Shown in pieces: positions 27,501-38,300 of a stretch of DNA of 64,000 bases. This DNA comes from Parelaphostrongylus tenuis (lineage: Eukaryota; Nematoda; Chromadorea; Rhabditida; Metastrongylidae): contig JAHQIW010006092.1 of the NCBI GenBank assembly GCA_019055375.1, positions 248,001 to 312,000 of the forward strand, read 5' to 3'. The translations under genes and the position numbers were made by a program. Within the stretch, counting starts at the first letter, position 1, and each line of letters starts with the position of its first letter. The notes beneath the pieces were generated by a model. It saw only the letters and a program-made list of their open reading frames with translations, was not told the origin of the DNA and did not search any database.

Positions 27501-28437
27501 ACACGTTATTGAATGGATTCACTAGAGTAGTATGGAAAGTTTGAATGCTAATACAATGTCATTGATTTTCTTCTCATTACCACCATATTTTTCTACATTT
27601 CGTGTAGAAGTTTTAGAGCTTTACTTAGGTATAAGCGTTACTTTAGTCTCAACTTGATATGAATGGGCGTGCAGTTTTGGACTTGGCACGATTGCAACAC
27701 AAACGACTGTCACAACCTCCTCCAATTACACTGACGAATGTCCCAACACCATCAGTTTTGGAGACTCAACTAGCCGGAAATATTCAACGGCAGTTGGCCA
27801 CCCAGGTATGTGTATCTTGTAAGAATTACTCATATTTCGGTGTGGTTGGGTGACGGATGCTCACGCTTCTCTTGCCCCATGTTGGTTTCACTTTTGTTCC
27901 CTACGGTGGCATTCTTCTCTGACTCGACAGTAGTGTTGTTGTAAAATAATGCTTAGATGCACCAGATGTTTATCTCATTGACATCACAATAAAAGTCCCT
28001 GTGATTTTAGATATTTGTTAGAAATGGCAAGAGTTATTACTATTAACCGCTTGATAGCGGTGGTTTGATGTTAAAAATATACTCGATGATATTGAGTGAT
28101 ATGCAGAACTTTTGCGTCAGTCGGGACTCGAAACCGCGTTCCACCCTATCCTGGGACGCTTACTCTAACCCGTTGCACTACCGCCCCCGGATAGGGTGAA
28201 GTGCGGGCTCGAGTTCCGCCTTATGCAAAAGTGTTGCATATCACTCAACATTACTGTGTATATTTGTTGCGAATGCTGCGTTCATGAAGGAAATTTTTCT
28301 CCTTAATTTTTCTCTTTTTTCAGGTTGCCACCCATGCCCCACCAGGGGAAATCATTTCCGCGCCAGCAATCCATAACGCGATTGGTATCCAAGACGAACT
28401 GGACATGGATATTTTCGGGGAATTTTTTGTAACGTAA
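18549..28437 (+). CDS. swsn-9: BRD7/BRD9-family bromodomain protein, SWI/SNF subunit
   Basis: Acetyl-lysine reader of SWI/SNF remodelling complexes, acting in the nucleus. Exons: 18549-18552, 18702-18802, 21818-21895, 23172-23362, 23439-23588, 24473-24572, 24636-24737, 24812-24997, 25206-25324, 25442-25558, 25825-25906, 25967-26044, 27317-27457, 27647-27805, 28324-28437. All phases join and total 573 aa plus TAA. Residues 10-125 are acidic then Lys/Arg-rich (KPKRKRRR, RKKQREKEREK). The bromodomain is about 126-215: FAFPVT, DYHTIISQPMDF, then NALTYNNPNT with the acetyl-lysine-binding Asn near 204. The C-terminal half carries the block typical of BRD7/9 (YGPFSSFAPQYDSTWATL, KEDSDLLLRTYGD, residues about 355-395), which separates it from other bromodomain proteins. 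The start is uncertain: an alternative first exon to 18666 gives 611 aa but needs a 35-nt intron. The C. elegans name is given by family resemblance. Confidence 0.93.
18945..19075 (-). repeat. tRNA-like foldback family, single arm
   Basis: GATGCGCAAAACTTTTGTGT, then CGAGACTTGAACCCGCACTT and CACCCTATTGGGCGCTGCGT match the left arms at 13335 and 28082 (complemented tRNA B-box side). The matching right arm is not seen. Confidence 0.5.
19342..19580 (-). mobile_element. S-type tRNA-derived SINE
   Basis: On the minus strand: A-box-like GTGGCCGAGTGGTTGCGATG near 19575, then a GC-rich segment, CTATCCTCGAGATTGCAAGG, a GTATTCTACATCGTTCAAG block, and a 3' end CTGGGATCCGCACAGTG followed by an A tract. 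Closely matches 2139-2372 and 26665-26940. The open frames here are coincidental. Confidence 0.65.
20150..20610. repeat. ATAC/TATG microsatellite clusters
   Basis: Two degenerate runs of ATAT, TATG and TACA units at about 20150-20220 and 20485-20605, inside the second intron of the BRD7/9 model. Confidence 0.8.
21408..21712 (+). mobile_element. R-type tRNA-derived SINE, best copy
   Basis: GTGGCGCAGTGGTTAGAGGT (A-box), GCTCTGCGTCGCACACGAGG, AATAGTTCGATTTCGCGC (B-box), then the non-tRNA body CATCCCTTTGGGGTCGGTAA, GACTGG..CTTGTCTAGGAGGG, GCGAGTCATTGTAAAG, GCATCCTCCAGGGATTGATC, and a T-rich tail after GGGCTTTATCCTT. Copies at 2495, 23712, 24030, 48241 and 57985 all lie in the same orientation. 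Confidence 0.75.
22095..22300 (-). mobile_element. S-type SINE fragment (long subtype)
   Basis: Its minus strand resembles the 3' half of the copies at 53475 and 42610: AAGCAACAGTCGAAGCAACA, CGTGAAATATTTTGAGACC. The tRNA-like head is not preserved. Confidence 0.45.
23712..24012 (+). mobile_element. R-type tRNA-derived SINE
   Basis: GTGGCCGCAGTGGTTTAAGG, GCGTTGCACGCAAAGTCAAT, GGTTCGATCTCGCAC, then CATCCCTTCTAGGTCGGTAA, CTTGTCTGGGAGGATAAGG, GCGAGTCATTGTAGAG and GCTTTATCCTTTGTTTTT. Full-length relative to 21408-21712, inside a BRD7/9 intron. Confidence 0.75.
24030..24296 (+). mobile_element. R-type tRNA-derived SINE, diverged
   Basis: CATGTGGCGCAGTGATTAGA head, then a damaged B-box region, GGACTTGTTTGGGAGGACAG, GAATCATTGTAAAGACCAGA, and a tail with GTTGATCAACCCGAGAG. 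It lies about 20 bp downstream of the previous copy in the same orientation. Confidence 0.65.
26335..26545. repeat. Foldback element, ACGTTTCGG family
   Basis: Left arm: GTCAGTTGCTTACGAACG, TTTCGGCTATTTCGCTCGCC, TCGTCAGAGC. Right arm inverted: GACGAGGCGAGCAGAATCAC, CGAAACGTACGTGAGCCATT. About 85 bp of spacer. Lies in the BRD7/9 intron between 26044 and 27317. Confidence 0.7.
26547..26625 (+). repeat. Direct tandem duplication, about 38 bp x 2
   Basis: TTCCAAACGAAATTGGTACT followed by AATAT-TCTCTATTGAC occurs twice head-to-tail with only one or two differences, immediately after the 26335-26545 foldback. Confidence 0.85.
26665..26940 (+). mobile_element. S-type tRNA-derived SINE, plus strand
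   Basis: The head includes GTCGAGTGGTTGTGATGCTC (A-box-like), then CTATCCTCGAGACACTAAGG, CAGTATTCCCCACGTTCAAG and a 3' end ATTGGATCTGCATAGTGAAAA. It is in the opposite orientation to the copies at 2139 and 19342. The uninterrupted reading frame across it is coincidental. Confidence 0.6.
28082..28258. repeat. tRNA-like foldback element, best symmetric copy
   Basis: Arms of about 75 bp: left TTGAGTGATATGCAGAACTT, TTGCGTCAG, ACTCGAAACCGCGTTCCACC; right inverted GGTGAAGTGCGGGCTCGAGT, GCAAAAGTGTTGCATATCAC, TCAA. The order is flank, complemented tRNA-like part, tRNA-like part, flank. Sits in the last intron of the BRD7/9 gene. Confidence 0.75.
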
Positions 28438-29291
28438 TATGCAAAGTTTTTGGTTGATCAAACTATCTATAGTGACTTTTTTGATCTACTATTTTTGTTC
28501 CTCAGTTTATTGCTGTGTAATTTCTAATGTGAATTTTGTTTTGACTGGGCTGTGAAATTGTACTCGTATGTAAGGCCCGTCAGGCTGTGTGTTGGTTTTA
28601 AAATCACCAATTTTTTGTAATATTGCGTATAGATTGTGTCATTCATACCCGTTTTTGTCCTCTAAATACAAAGACCAAGTAAATATGTTGACAAGTTTTG
28701 AGATTTGTTCAGGTTAAGACCTGTTCTTTATTGCATCGTAGGTTTATTTCGATCAAAACTACCAGTGTAGTTAGCTGGGAACGAGTTAGTTCGGTATCTC
28801 CAAGATTTCGAGGAAGTTCTAATCGACTTCTCGTTTCTACGACATTGATGGAAACGAAGTTTTCAAGCAGCAGTCGGATCCACGTGATAGAATTTGAAGG
28901 TCTTTAGGGACGACCAATAGGTGGAAGCGAATCAAATGAACGAATTTCTGGAATTTGTGCAATAAGATGTGTTAGCGGGTCAAAGGAAACAATAAAAAAA
29001 GATCTCATTTCTCGATAAATTTCCCAGACTCGATAGCACGTTATGCCCTGCTAGGTGGTGTCTAGACTTTGTGACCAAAACAAATTTCCGTATTAAGCGA
29101 TGTCATGCCTTCCAAATTCCGTGACCAGTGCAAATTTGCTAATAAATTCCAAAATTTTGCAAAGTCAAGTAGAAGTTTTTGAATCAGCTTCTACGTCGTT
29201 GTGTCCTCAGTATCGCAATATTTGAGTAATGTGTTATTAAGAGGATTGTTCTTATAAATTGTTATCGTCAACGTCTATCATCTTTGCAGTT

Positions 29292-29302
29292 GTATATTTC
29301 AG
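29292..29302 (+). promoter_or_regulatory. Candidate trans-splice acceptor of FANCI
   Basis: GTATATTTCAG precedes TACCATCG, 52 nt upstream of the ATG at 29355. An in-frame TAA shortly before the ATG rules out an upstream extension of this exon. Confidence 0.5.
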
Positions 29303-29354
29303 TACCATCGTTGGGCTACGAGAAATAGATTCGGACTTCGAGGAAGATTAAATC

Positions 29355-32300
29355 ATGCAGAATCAACCCTCTGAAGGTTCTTCTTGGTCTCAGCATTCTA
29401 CTGGAACGCAGTTTGGAACTCAAAGTGGAGGAAATAAGGTGGGTACGACTGGTGAATGAATAAGATCGCAAGAATGATCTATAGTATTGATAAATTCAAA
29501 AATTCGGCTTTATATAGACCTCGGCATAATTAATTGATATATGAAAATCGAGGAAATTAATCTTGATTGGCTGACGCGAGGTTGGTAAATTAGTCGTAGT
29601 AATTCGGCTGACGTTTCGGCGGCCCTCCTTCTCCAGAGCCTGGGCGTATTTATTAGTCTAATAGTAATAGTCCATAAACATTACTACGACTAATTTACCA
29701 ACCTCGCGTCAGCCAATCAAGATAACTGTTCCGATTTTCATATATCAAGATTTGATAAAGTAGTGGCGACCAGCGAGAGTGTGTGCTGAACTCTCGTCAT
29801 GTTAACTTCTATGAAAATATCAAACCTTTACATATGTCATTTAAGACTATTCTGGTGAATTTGTTTAAACAACGTAGGATTTATTTTACTAGTTTGAAGA
29901 TGTTAAGAATCTTTCAGGTCAGCATTGACACCTTTGTGGACAAATTTATTGAACACGGAAAAAAGGTAAGGAGATATAACAGTTGTAAGATTATTTCCCC
30001 ATTGTTAAGGAACTATATAAGGTTTTTTATGGCGTTATGTCAGGAGTTATTGTAAATACAGCTTTTCCTGAATGAGCTGCGGCTTGACATCTGCACTGGA
30101 TAAGCTATTGAGTTGATTACGAGAAGTCTAGAAAAGAGCTTCTGTGCACCAGAATTGATCATGGGTAAAAAAATGACCTTTGTGTCGCTGGTACCGGCCA
30201 CTGTGTCCATTTATAAATGCCCTCATAGAGAGGTCATGTCGTTGCAGTCGTGTTTTTTTGAGGGGCTGTTGAACCAGTCGCTACTTCTGGACGCCTAAGT
30301 TATTCTGAGCTATACTGCGTGGATGTGTAAAGACTTTCCAAAGAAATATTGTTAGTTTGATCTATACATTCAAAAGCTTTTATTCCAAACTTTTCAATCC
30401 TTTCCTGTACTCGTTTTGTTGAGGTGTTTTTTAGAAACTGATGTTCTTTCTACATTTCAAATGTTGTCGTCATCAAAAATCAATCATTAGATTCTCACAT
30501 TCACTACAATAACTGCATATTTAGTTGGAATCAAAGCGAAAAAGTGGACAAGAAGAGAAATTTATCGCTAATATCAAGGTTGTTGTACGGCAGGTTGCGG
30601 ACGAACGTCGTCGAGTATGCCACCTTTTAAGTTTTTTTCTCCGAATATCTGCATGTGATAATTATGTTATTTCCTGTCTTTGTTACCGTAGTATTCAATT
30701 CATAGGATCGTGTGTTTCATTTTCTTCGGTCAACGCTTGAGAAGGATCAAGCAGCAAAGCTCACGGAGTTTTATGGTTCATGGTAAGTACAGCAATATCA
30801 CTTACCTAAGTATTAACTCTTTGGGGACCATGGACCCAACCTTTTTCGTCTCGACCTCCACTGTGTTCGGTGTTCGGGCTGACAATGTCACTCTGGGGTT
30901 CGACGCAATACATTCCATTGTTAGACGTAACCACGCTTGGGGTATGAGGCGAGGAGAGCTAGATCTATGTTTTCAAAAAGGTTAAGAGAACTTGTATTCA
31001 CAAGCTGTACAAACTCTAGCACTTGTTTCAATTCTCGTCTTGAAATCGCAATCCATAGAAGTCGAATTCATATGTGTCATAAGAGGTTTCGGTTCGACGT
31101 CTAGTTGAGTTCGTAATAGATAGGCACCTTTACACTGCTAGCTCAATTTCCAAGAAGAATCACGGTCTACGAGGATCCTGAATATCAGCGTGAAAAGATT
31201 ATAACGATTTGTAAAGCTGCATCCGAACCATCAGACGAAGTTGAACAGTTCTATAGGTGAAGGATGTAAAGACAACGATTAGAATGGAAGTGGTGGGGTT
31301 AGCACAACCGTGAAGACGGGTCATCGAAGTATCTCGAGGAGGATGCTGTAGGTGTCTGGTATTCAACAGTGATACTCGTTCTTCAATAGTGAAGCAAAGT
31401 TGGTTATTTGAACGCCTACATATAGTATTGGTAATTAGTGTTATAATCATTGAATTAAATAATGGAATTTCGTGGATTTTTCCCGTACTAGGTGTCAACT
31501 GACTGCTCTTCTTGATGAGGAAGAGCGTGTGTCGTGTCGGCTAGCAGGTCTTCGTCTAGTACTTGAAGTGCTCAGCACACAACCAATCATTTGTCTGTAT
31601 GTGTCAACTCTATATGACGACTTTGTGAAACAGGTATTAGATATAGTTTTATGGTTACTGGCTAGAGCTTGAATTTGTCGAACCGTTGCCATATTCAGAT
31701 GCAACTTTGTAAAAGTGAAGAGATTTTATTGTTGCTCGAAACGCACTGTGAAAATTTAGTCGCTCCCAATCTTTCGAATCGGTGAGGCTTTGAGAGCTTT
31801 TTGATTTTGATAGTTTAACGTTTAAGAATTACTTTGATGTAAAGAAAAATTGCTGATCTTCTTTTCATCTTGTCTTTATCTCCTTATTTATTTATCTTCG
31901 ACAGATTGAACATACTACCGATTCCCGTGTCAAATGGGATTGCGTTGCTTTGTAGACTTTTAAAATCCTCTAGTCAAAAGTAAAACTTTGCAGGTATGAA
32001 GTATGCACTTACTTACATGGATTATGGGAAGATCAAACACAACTTTGAATGATCCACACTTTAGTCTCTTTTGTGTATAATTCGCTGATCAAGCAGGTTT
32101 TTCTCTAGAAATCCGAAACAGCCCAATTACGAGTCTCCAGGTCATGAAAATTAGAAAACCGTCTCCACTTTCGATTTGAAGAGAAGATCACTGCTCTCTG
32201 CGTAGATTTCTTTAGACCGTTGCTGATGCCTGCAAAGTGCTTGCTTATAGCTGGGTTTGAATCGAATTATCAAACTAATCATTTGTGGCGAAATTTTTCT

Positions 32301-35300
32301 AAAACGCTGAGACATCAAACTCTTCAGAAAGAATTATTTTTTGTGTGTCGAAAAGCACTTAGTAGTAATTCAAGTTGAGGCATGTTCCCACGCCGAGAGT
32401 GAAGGCCCTTGCCAGTCGGCTGGACGCGCCCAGTTTTGATCCGCGGAAGTCAAACGATTAATATAATAATGTTATGTAATGTAATGAATAATAACTAAAT
32501 GTAGTATTAGATATAGAATAATAAATGATAATATAATAATATAATATAGAATAATATAATATATAAATATGTAATACAATATAATATAGGATAATATTTG
32601 TAATAATTAATAATGTTATAATAATGTTATAATGTTATCATATACTTAAAACTTCAACTGTTTACCACCTGTTCTAGATGCCCAATATGTCTGATTTCAG
32701 ATGGGCCAATTGCTCACTTGTGTTATTGAAGCAGCTTTTAAAAACCGAAGAAGTATGTGACAACCGTTTGTCGCCATTGTATATTTTGATCTGTTAGTTT
32801 CACTTGCAAGTTTTTGCAGATTTTAAAGGATGGTAACTTTGTGACCAGTGCGATCTTTGTACGGAATCAGGTCTACGAGTGGATGAAACAAAGTACCACT
32901 TTTGAGGCGTTTGGAGCCGTGTTAACGGTAGTGCAGTAAGTTTGCATATGCTTAATGACGTCGTTTAACACGTTATTTTATGTAGTCCCTTCAGTTATCG
33001 AGTAGCGCGCACAAGTGAACTCTCCATTCATATTTTATGCCGACTAACCAGTTGGCTTCAGTCGTTCATAGTACAAGAACGGTCCTCTGTTTTTTGTCTT
33101 TTTAATAACACCCCCTTTATTCTCATCATTTGCTGAGCAAGCATTCACCACTAAGTAATCAAGGTAGACCGTGATATGGGCTTTTCTGGCCAAGCTTATG
33201 GAGGGGTAGGGGGAATGGGAATATTGAACTTCTTCACACTCCTGCTCGATGACCGTTCCGTGAGAATGTGAGTGTATTGGGTTTTCGCATAACTTCTTTT
33301 CCACTTTTGTCGTTCAGTTGCTTTTGTTTGAAAGAAGCAGTTAATCAGCAATATAACCGCCATCATGATTGATTATATACAGCCATTTGCTGAGAAAGAT
33401 TGTATGCCTTCCTCAAAAAGATTGGGGGTGGCGATTAAAGAAGGCGCCAAGGTCTTTTTCAAACTGCTTGTTGTCTTCAGACTTTTCTCCCGCGGATGCT
33501 GCTTCAGACGCGGAAGAGATGATTATTCGATGGAGCAATGTCAGAGCTATATGATGGGTGTAGTACGGTACTGTAATTCAGCCTAGTGTCTTCAAAATGT
33601 GGACAGTTGACTTTTGAAATATGAGCACGAGAGTTATCCTGGAGAAGGGAGATACTCGGGCGTTTCCGCACAGCTGCGGCAAACTTTTGAAGTTGCTTGC
33701 CGTGACGGACGTTGGCATTGGTTGTCTGCTTGTTTTCGAGCATTTCCCAATACAGCATGCCCTGCCAAGCCGAGAAAACTGAGAACTCAATCTTCCGAGT
33801 TAGGATCTTGGCTTTGGTGAGCTGGCGAGTCTTTACTGCGAGGCACCCATTAGGCGTGGCACGTGTTGTTCTCTTAGTGGATCTAGGACTCATTTCCAGC
33901 GATGTTCGGCTTAAGAAAGTCCTGCCTGTGCGGTCACAGTGGAAGACTTAACAATGGTCACACTTGCAGTGCGGTCGTGGTCGGTCGATGTATGAGGTGT
34001 CTCCATCGCGACAGCACTTTGCGGTAGCCCGTTTCGTATAGGTGGCGAGTGATGGCGCTGCGGCCGTATCCAGATGTCTGGATAATGCTAAGCTTGAATA
34101 TCCCCTACAATCCACAGCTTTTTGGTAACAATCTGATTGAAATAGATGAAAAGCTGATGAAAATAACAGTGCGAAAAAATTATAGGACCTTTTCATTGGT
34201 AATATTAGTAATCAATCCACGTGAACTCAAGCTTGCAGTTTTCAGAAGTCTATCCATGGACGACCTAATAGAGAAGTATTTGGATGAACGTGCTCTTGAG
34301 GATCTCCTAGATGTTGAACAACGTCCAACAGTAACATCGAAATGCATCAGTTTGCTTCACATTCTTGACAACAAAAGGTGCTTTTGACAAATAAGCTCAA
34401 GGTATTTCATTATAGCCACTGTTCGGTTTGCTACGTTGTGTGATCTAGTGCGAAGCAAAGTGCTCAGAATTGCAGTTTTTCGGTAGATTGTGAAACTTAT
34501 CGTTGCCTGTGATCTCATACGATGGTCGACATCGCGATATACGTTGCTTATGCTGAGATTCTTGATGTCTTAGACATCTTGTGAACTCTAGGCGTTTTAG
34601 CTTTCAGTTGTTTCGTGATGGAAGCTGAAAATGACGTTTACGTTTATACTATTGCAAATCCAAGCGTTCTTACTTCTTAGAAGTTGTTGCATTGACGCGG
34701 TATAACTTCTATAAACTGACTTTGAGCCAAGATTATTAACAGGCTGTTGCGTGTCCTAAGAGAGGTGATTTTGGCTTGGCCCAAAAAACTTGGTGTTGCA
34801 CCTGCTGTCGGGTTGATGTCATGTGTCCATGAGATGCTGAAAGTGGCACGGGATCATCCAAATATAGGAAAAACGTGTGTTAACCTGTGCAAGGTAGGCT
34901 GTTATTACTGTTATTATTATTGCTATATTTAACGTTAATATTATTAATATCATTGTCAGCACTGCTACTGTTACTATTATCATTGTTAATATTATGTTAT
35001 TAACTATCTATTGTTGTGTAGATCTGAAATTTCGTTTTTGATCCACTACTTCGTAACGAACTTATTGAGCAATTACTTCTACTGTTTTAAGAGTGAACCT
35101 GGGTTGGTAGTGTGCAGCGAACTCGGTTTTCTGATGGCATTCGCTCTGTGTAACATAGACAGATATAAGGTAGCTGCTGCATCGAATCTTTCTGGTCTTG
35201 TTGAGTAATATTATTTAAGTATCGTGTTCAATTCTATCCATCAGCTCTCCATACATGTTTTCAGACATCGATAATGGGGGAACTGACAAAGGCGTTCCAG

Positions 35301-38300
35301 AGAATGTGGACTTTTCGAGAAAATGTGCAAGAGTTTGGTTGGATTGAAAGCATTGGGCTTGGTGAAGTGGTCGATATAGCTGAGGAACAGGTTGCTTTTT
35401 TTTGCGATGCTCAAGAAAAAATTTGGGAATAATCATGTTAGGTTGGAAAGAAAGTTCTGGAGCACTCGTGAAAAATTGAAGATTATGCATAAGTTCTGAA
35501 CTAAACGATAATAACTATTCTTCAAAATAAAGGTCATCGCTTTCTGCGACTTTTTGCCATCGGTCCCCCATGTTTCGGATCTGGTTGAAGTACCATTCCT
35601 TCGACTTCACATCAAGGACTCGTGACACGACAGTTCGTCTTCCAAAGCAGCAGTCATTTCACCTTCGTTTTTCAACTTTTTTGGATGTCCTGAACGAGTC
35701 CTGTATTCGAGGTCAAGATCTCCAGCATTGAAGCGATGAAACTAGCGTCCAGCAGCAGATTTGCTTATCGTACCTTCCCCGTCAACTTCATTAATTTCAT
35801 TGACTGCAGCTCGCTGTGAAAGACCCTCTCTCCAATAATGATACAATAAAACACGAAATTCGATTGTATCGTTGGACATGGCGGAGGCTTGAAACAAAGT
35901 GAAAATAAAGGCGAATTACATCTAGGCTTTTAGTGGGGAAATCCCTCATAAGAAACTGCATTATCCATATGATATGCATGGGAGTTATCATCTCATGCTT
36001 ATTAAAGTGCCCAGGAACTTTTTTCCTAACCTGATACAGGTTTTCATCCGATATGAAATGGTTTTCACTTCAAGTATATAACAGAGATAGTTTTTGCATT
36101 TTGCATTACGTGAAATTATATTCGTCTTCATGAGGGTCCTTCTGAGCGCTTTCTAATTTCAAAGTTCTATTCTTCGAGAAAACACAAGGCAAAGTATATG
36201 GCAGGATTCTGAAATAAGTACGCGTTAATAATCAGGAATTTGGGTTTAGAGAGTGAACGATTAAGGTGACTTGTTTGGTGAAGCGACTGGGGGAAGACGT
36301 TGAAGCATATGATGTGTTATCCAATCCGACAGTACTTCTACTGCAGTCGTTGTTGAAACTGCCGTCTACTAGAGAGATCACTATTGTAGATGGCCGTGTT
36401 GCTGACGGCTGTCCAATTTGGCTTTTCGCAAGTAAAGTACTTGTAAAAGTAAGGTCAATCTTAGACGTGATGGTAAGGAAAGGCAGTGTATGACATTTTG
36501 TTTCAGCTAATCATATCTAGAAGAAAGGAACTTCGCACTCATCTGGCGATGATCATTGAGCTAGTGACCACCTCCTCAACTAGTATCTCTTTTATCTGCG
36601 TTGGTAAGTGACCATTCTATTAGTGCTGTTTTTGGGAAGCTTTCGTATTTAGAATTTTCTCTTACAAGACGTAATCGCACAGTCATCTTTATAGACATGC
36701 TTGTGGAAATCATCCATCAGTGTACATTGGATATTCTGAATAATTGGCGTGAATTGGAAATTTTATTCAAAAATATATGTTATATTCGTCGTGACATTTC
36801 TGTGTCACTTGTGCGGTAATTTTATGTCTTTATAATATCACGATTGATTCGGATCGTTTACGTTTTTGAGCGGTCAATAATTCCTGAACCTCTCTAGGAA
36901 ATTCTAAGTAAACTGTCCATTTATATAAAACTCACGCGAGGCTGATATGCTTTCTATAAATTATGACAGACGTTTCGGCGATCTCGCCTTCCTGACAGCC
37001 GTTTAAAATGTCACATGGGAACATCTTCGACGTATCATCACACACTGTAAAAGAAGTGGAACGTTTTTTAATAATGATGGTAACACACTGATGACTTTCC
37101 GAAGTAACCTAGTGCAACGGCTTTAAAGGAGGCGAAATTGCTGATACTTTGGTCGTCAATAGGTAGAAGATAAACCAAACTCCATCAACCTTCAGAAGAA
37201 AGATTATGTTACAGTTTATATTTTCTATCACGAGGTTTTGTGAGAGTCGATCTTTTGATTTACTACTATTCTGAATTTACTTTGCCAAACTTTTCCAACA
37301 CAATATACGAATTTCCAGGTGTTTCATGCCCATTATCAACAATAGATCTCAGCTTAGGGAGCAGTTGCTACAGAGCGTTAAAGTGAGAATGTTTTCTCAG
37401 TTAATAATGTAATTGATAGCCACTATATATCTCTTTGCGGACGCTGGGGATCATCATGACCCCCAGCTGGGTGCGCCGTTTGAACGGTTACGAAGAGTGA
37501 TGCGCGCTCCAATACAAATTTGGGTTTTTAAGCTCTCAAAGGAACGTGATCATCGAAAGTGAAAACATATCGCTTGTGAGACTCCTTTATGAACGATTTT
37601 AGCACGATTAACGCTAATGCTGCCCAAAATCCTTTTTTTCAAGGGAAAAAGTCATATACTTACAAAAAAACTGCATTCTCAGCTGTTATCAAACATTTTT
37701 TTTTACCTTATTCATGTTTTTGTAATCAATCGGTAGTTTGAAAAATTTTGACTCTAATACTGAGCTTGTTTTTTGAAAATATTTCCACTACACGTTTTAA
37801 TAATAAATAAAAGATGACGTTTTGCAATTGCAATCCTATTTTCCTATTTCATAGCGGATTTTTTGGGATTATGTAGTTGGATTTCGATTCTTATGATTTT
37901 TTTGCTGTTAAAAAAAACTTAGATTGTCATTGGAAGAACTTTTGTAAACGTATTCGTAAGAAGAACAACGCTCAGCTTTCTTGTAAACCCTTACTTTTGG
38001 AATTAATTTCTGTCGCATGCAACGGCATTCCAAAGATTGCACGCGTAAGTCCTCGGTATTTTTCCATAAAAGATTTATTCTATTAAACTATTGGTATTCA
38101 ATCTATAGCTTGGACCAAGTGAATTTGAAAAGTCTATTTTATTTCCCTAATGGTATGATTTTGCGCTGTAAAAGCCCAATTAAATTTTGTTTTATATTCA
38201 AAGAATTATCGCCGGATTCAGTTTTTCTGTAAACAATCAATAACCGTTTGATAGCGCGAATCTCAACGATTTCAAAGACGTAATTGATTTTTGGAGAAGA

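Larger units (their letters stand above)
29355..35390 (+). other. FANCI: FANCI exons 1-13 (N-terminal helical solenoid)
   Basis: Exons: 29355-29438, 29918-29965, 30525-30578 (or to 30593), 30706-30782, 31492-31633, 31699-31781, 31905-31979, 32701-32752, 32820-32935, 34246-34377, 34743-34893, 35092-35169, 35265-35390. Recognisable pieces: CQLTALLDEEERVSCRLAGL, LLRVLREVILAWPKKLGV, ELGFLMAFALCNIDRY. Conservation is low, as usual for this helical-repeat part. The acceptor of the 34246 exon was chosen because only that start carries the frame over from the CA left at 32935. Confidence 0.75.

Noticed and set aside
28437..29355. A BRD7/9-FANCI operon
   Set aside because: The 0.87-0.92 kb spacing is longer than usual nematode operon gaps and there is no evidence on leader type; left open.
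31199..31498. 99-codon minus-strand frame, and a possible endonuclease-like string (PSDEVEQFYR) on the plus strand
   Set aside because: The similarity to a LINE endonuclease is too short and is broken by stops; not enough to call an element.
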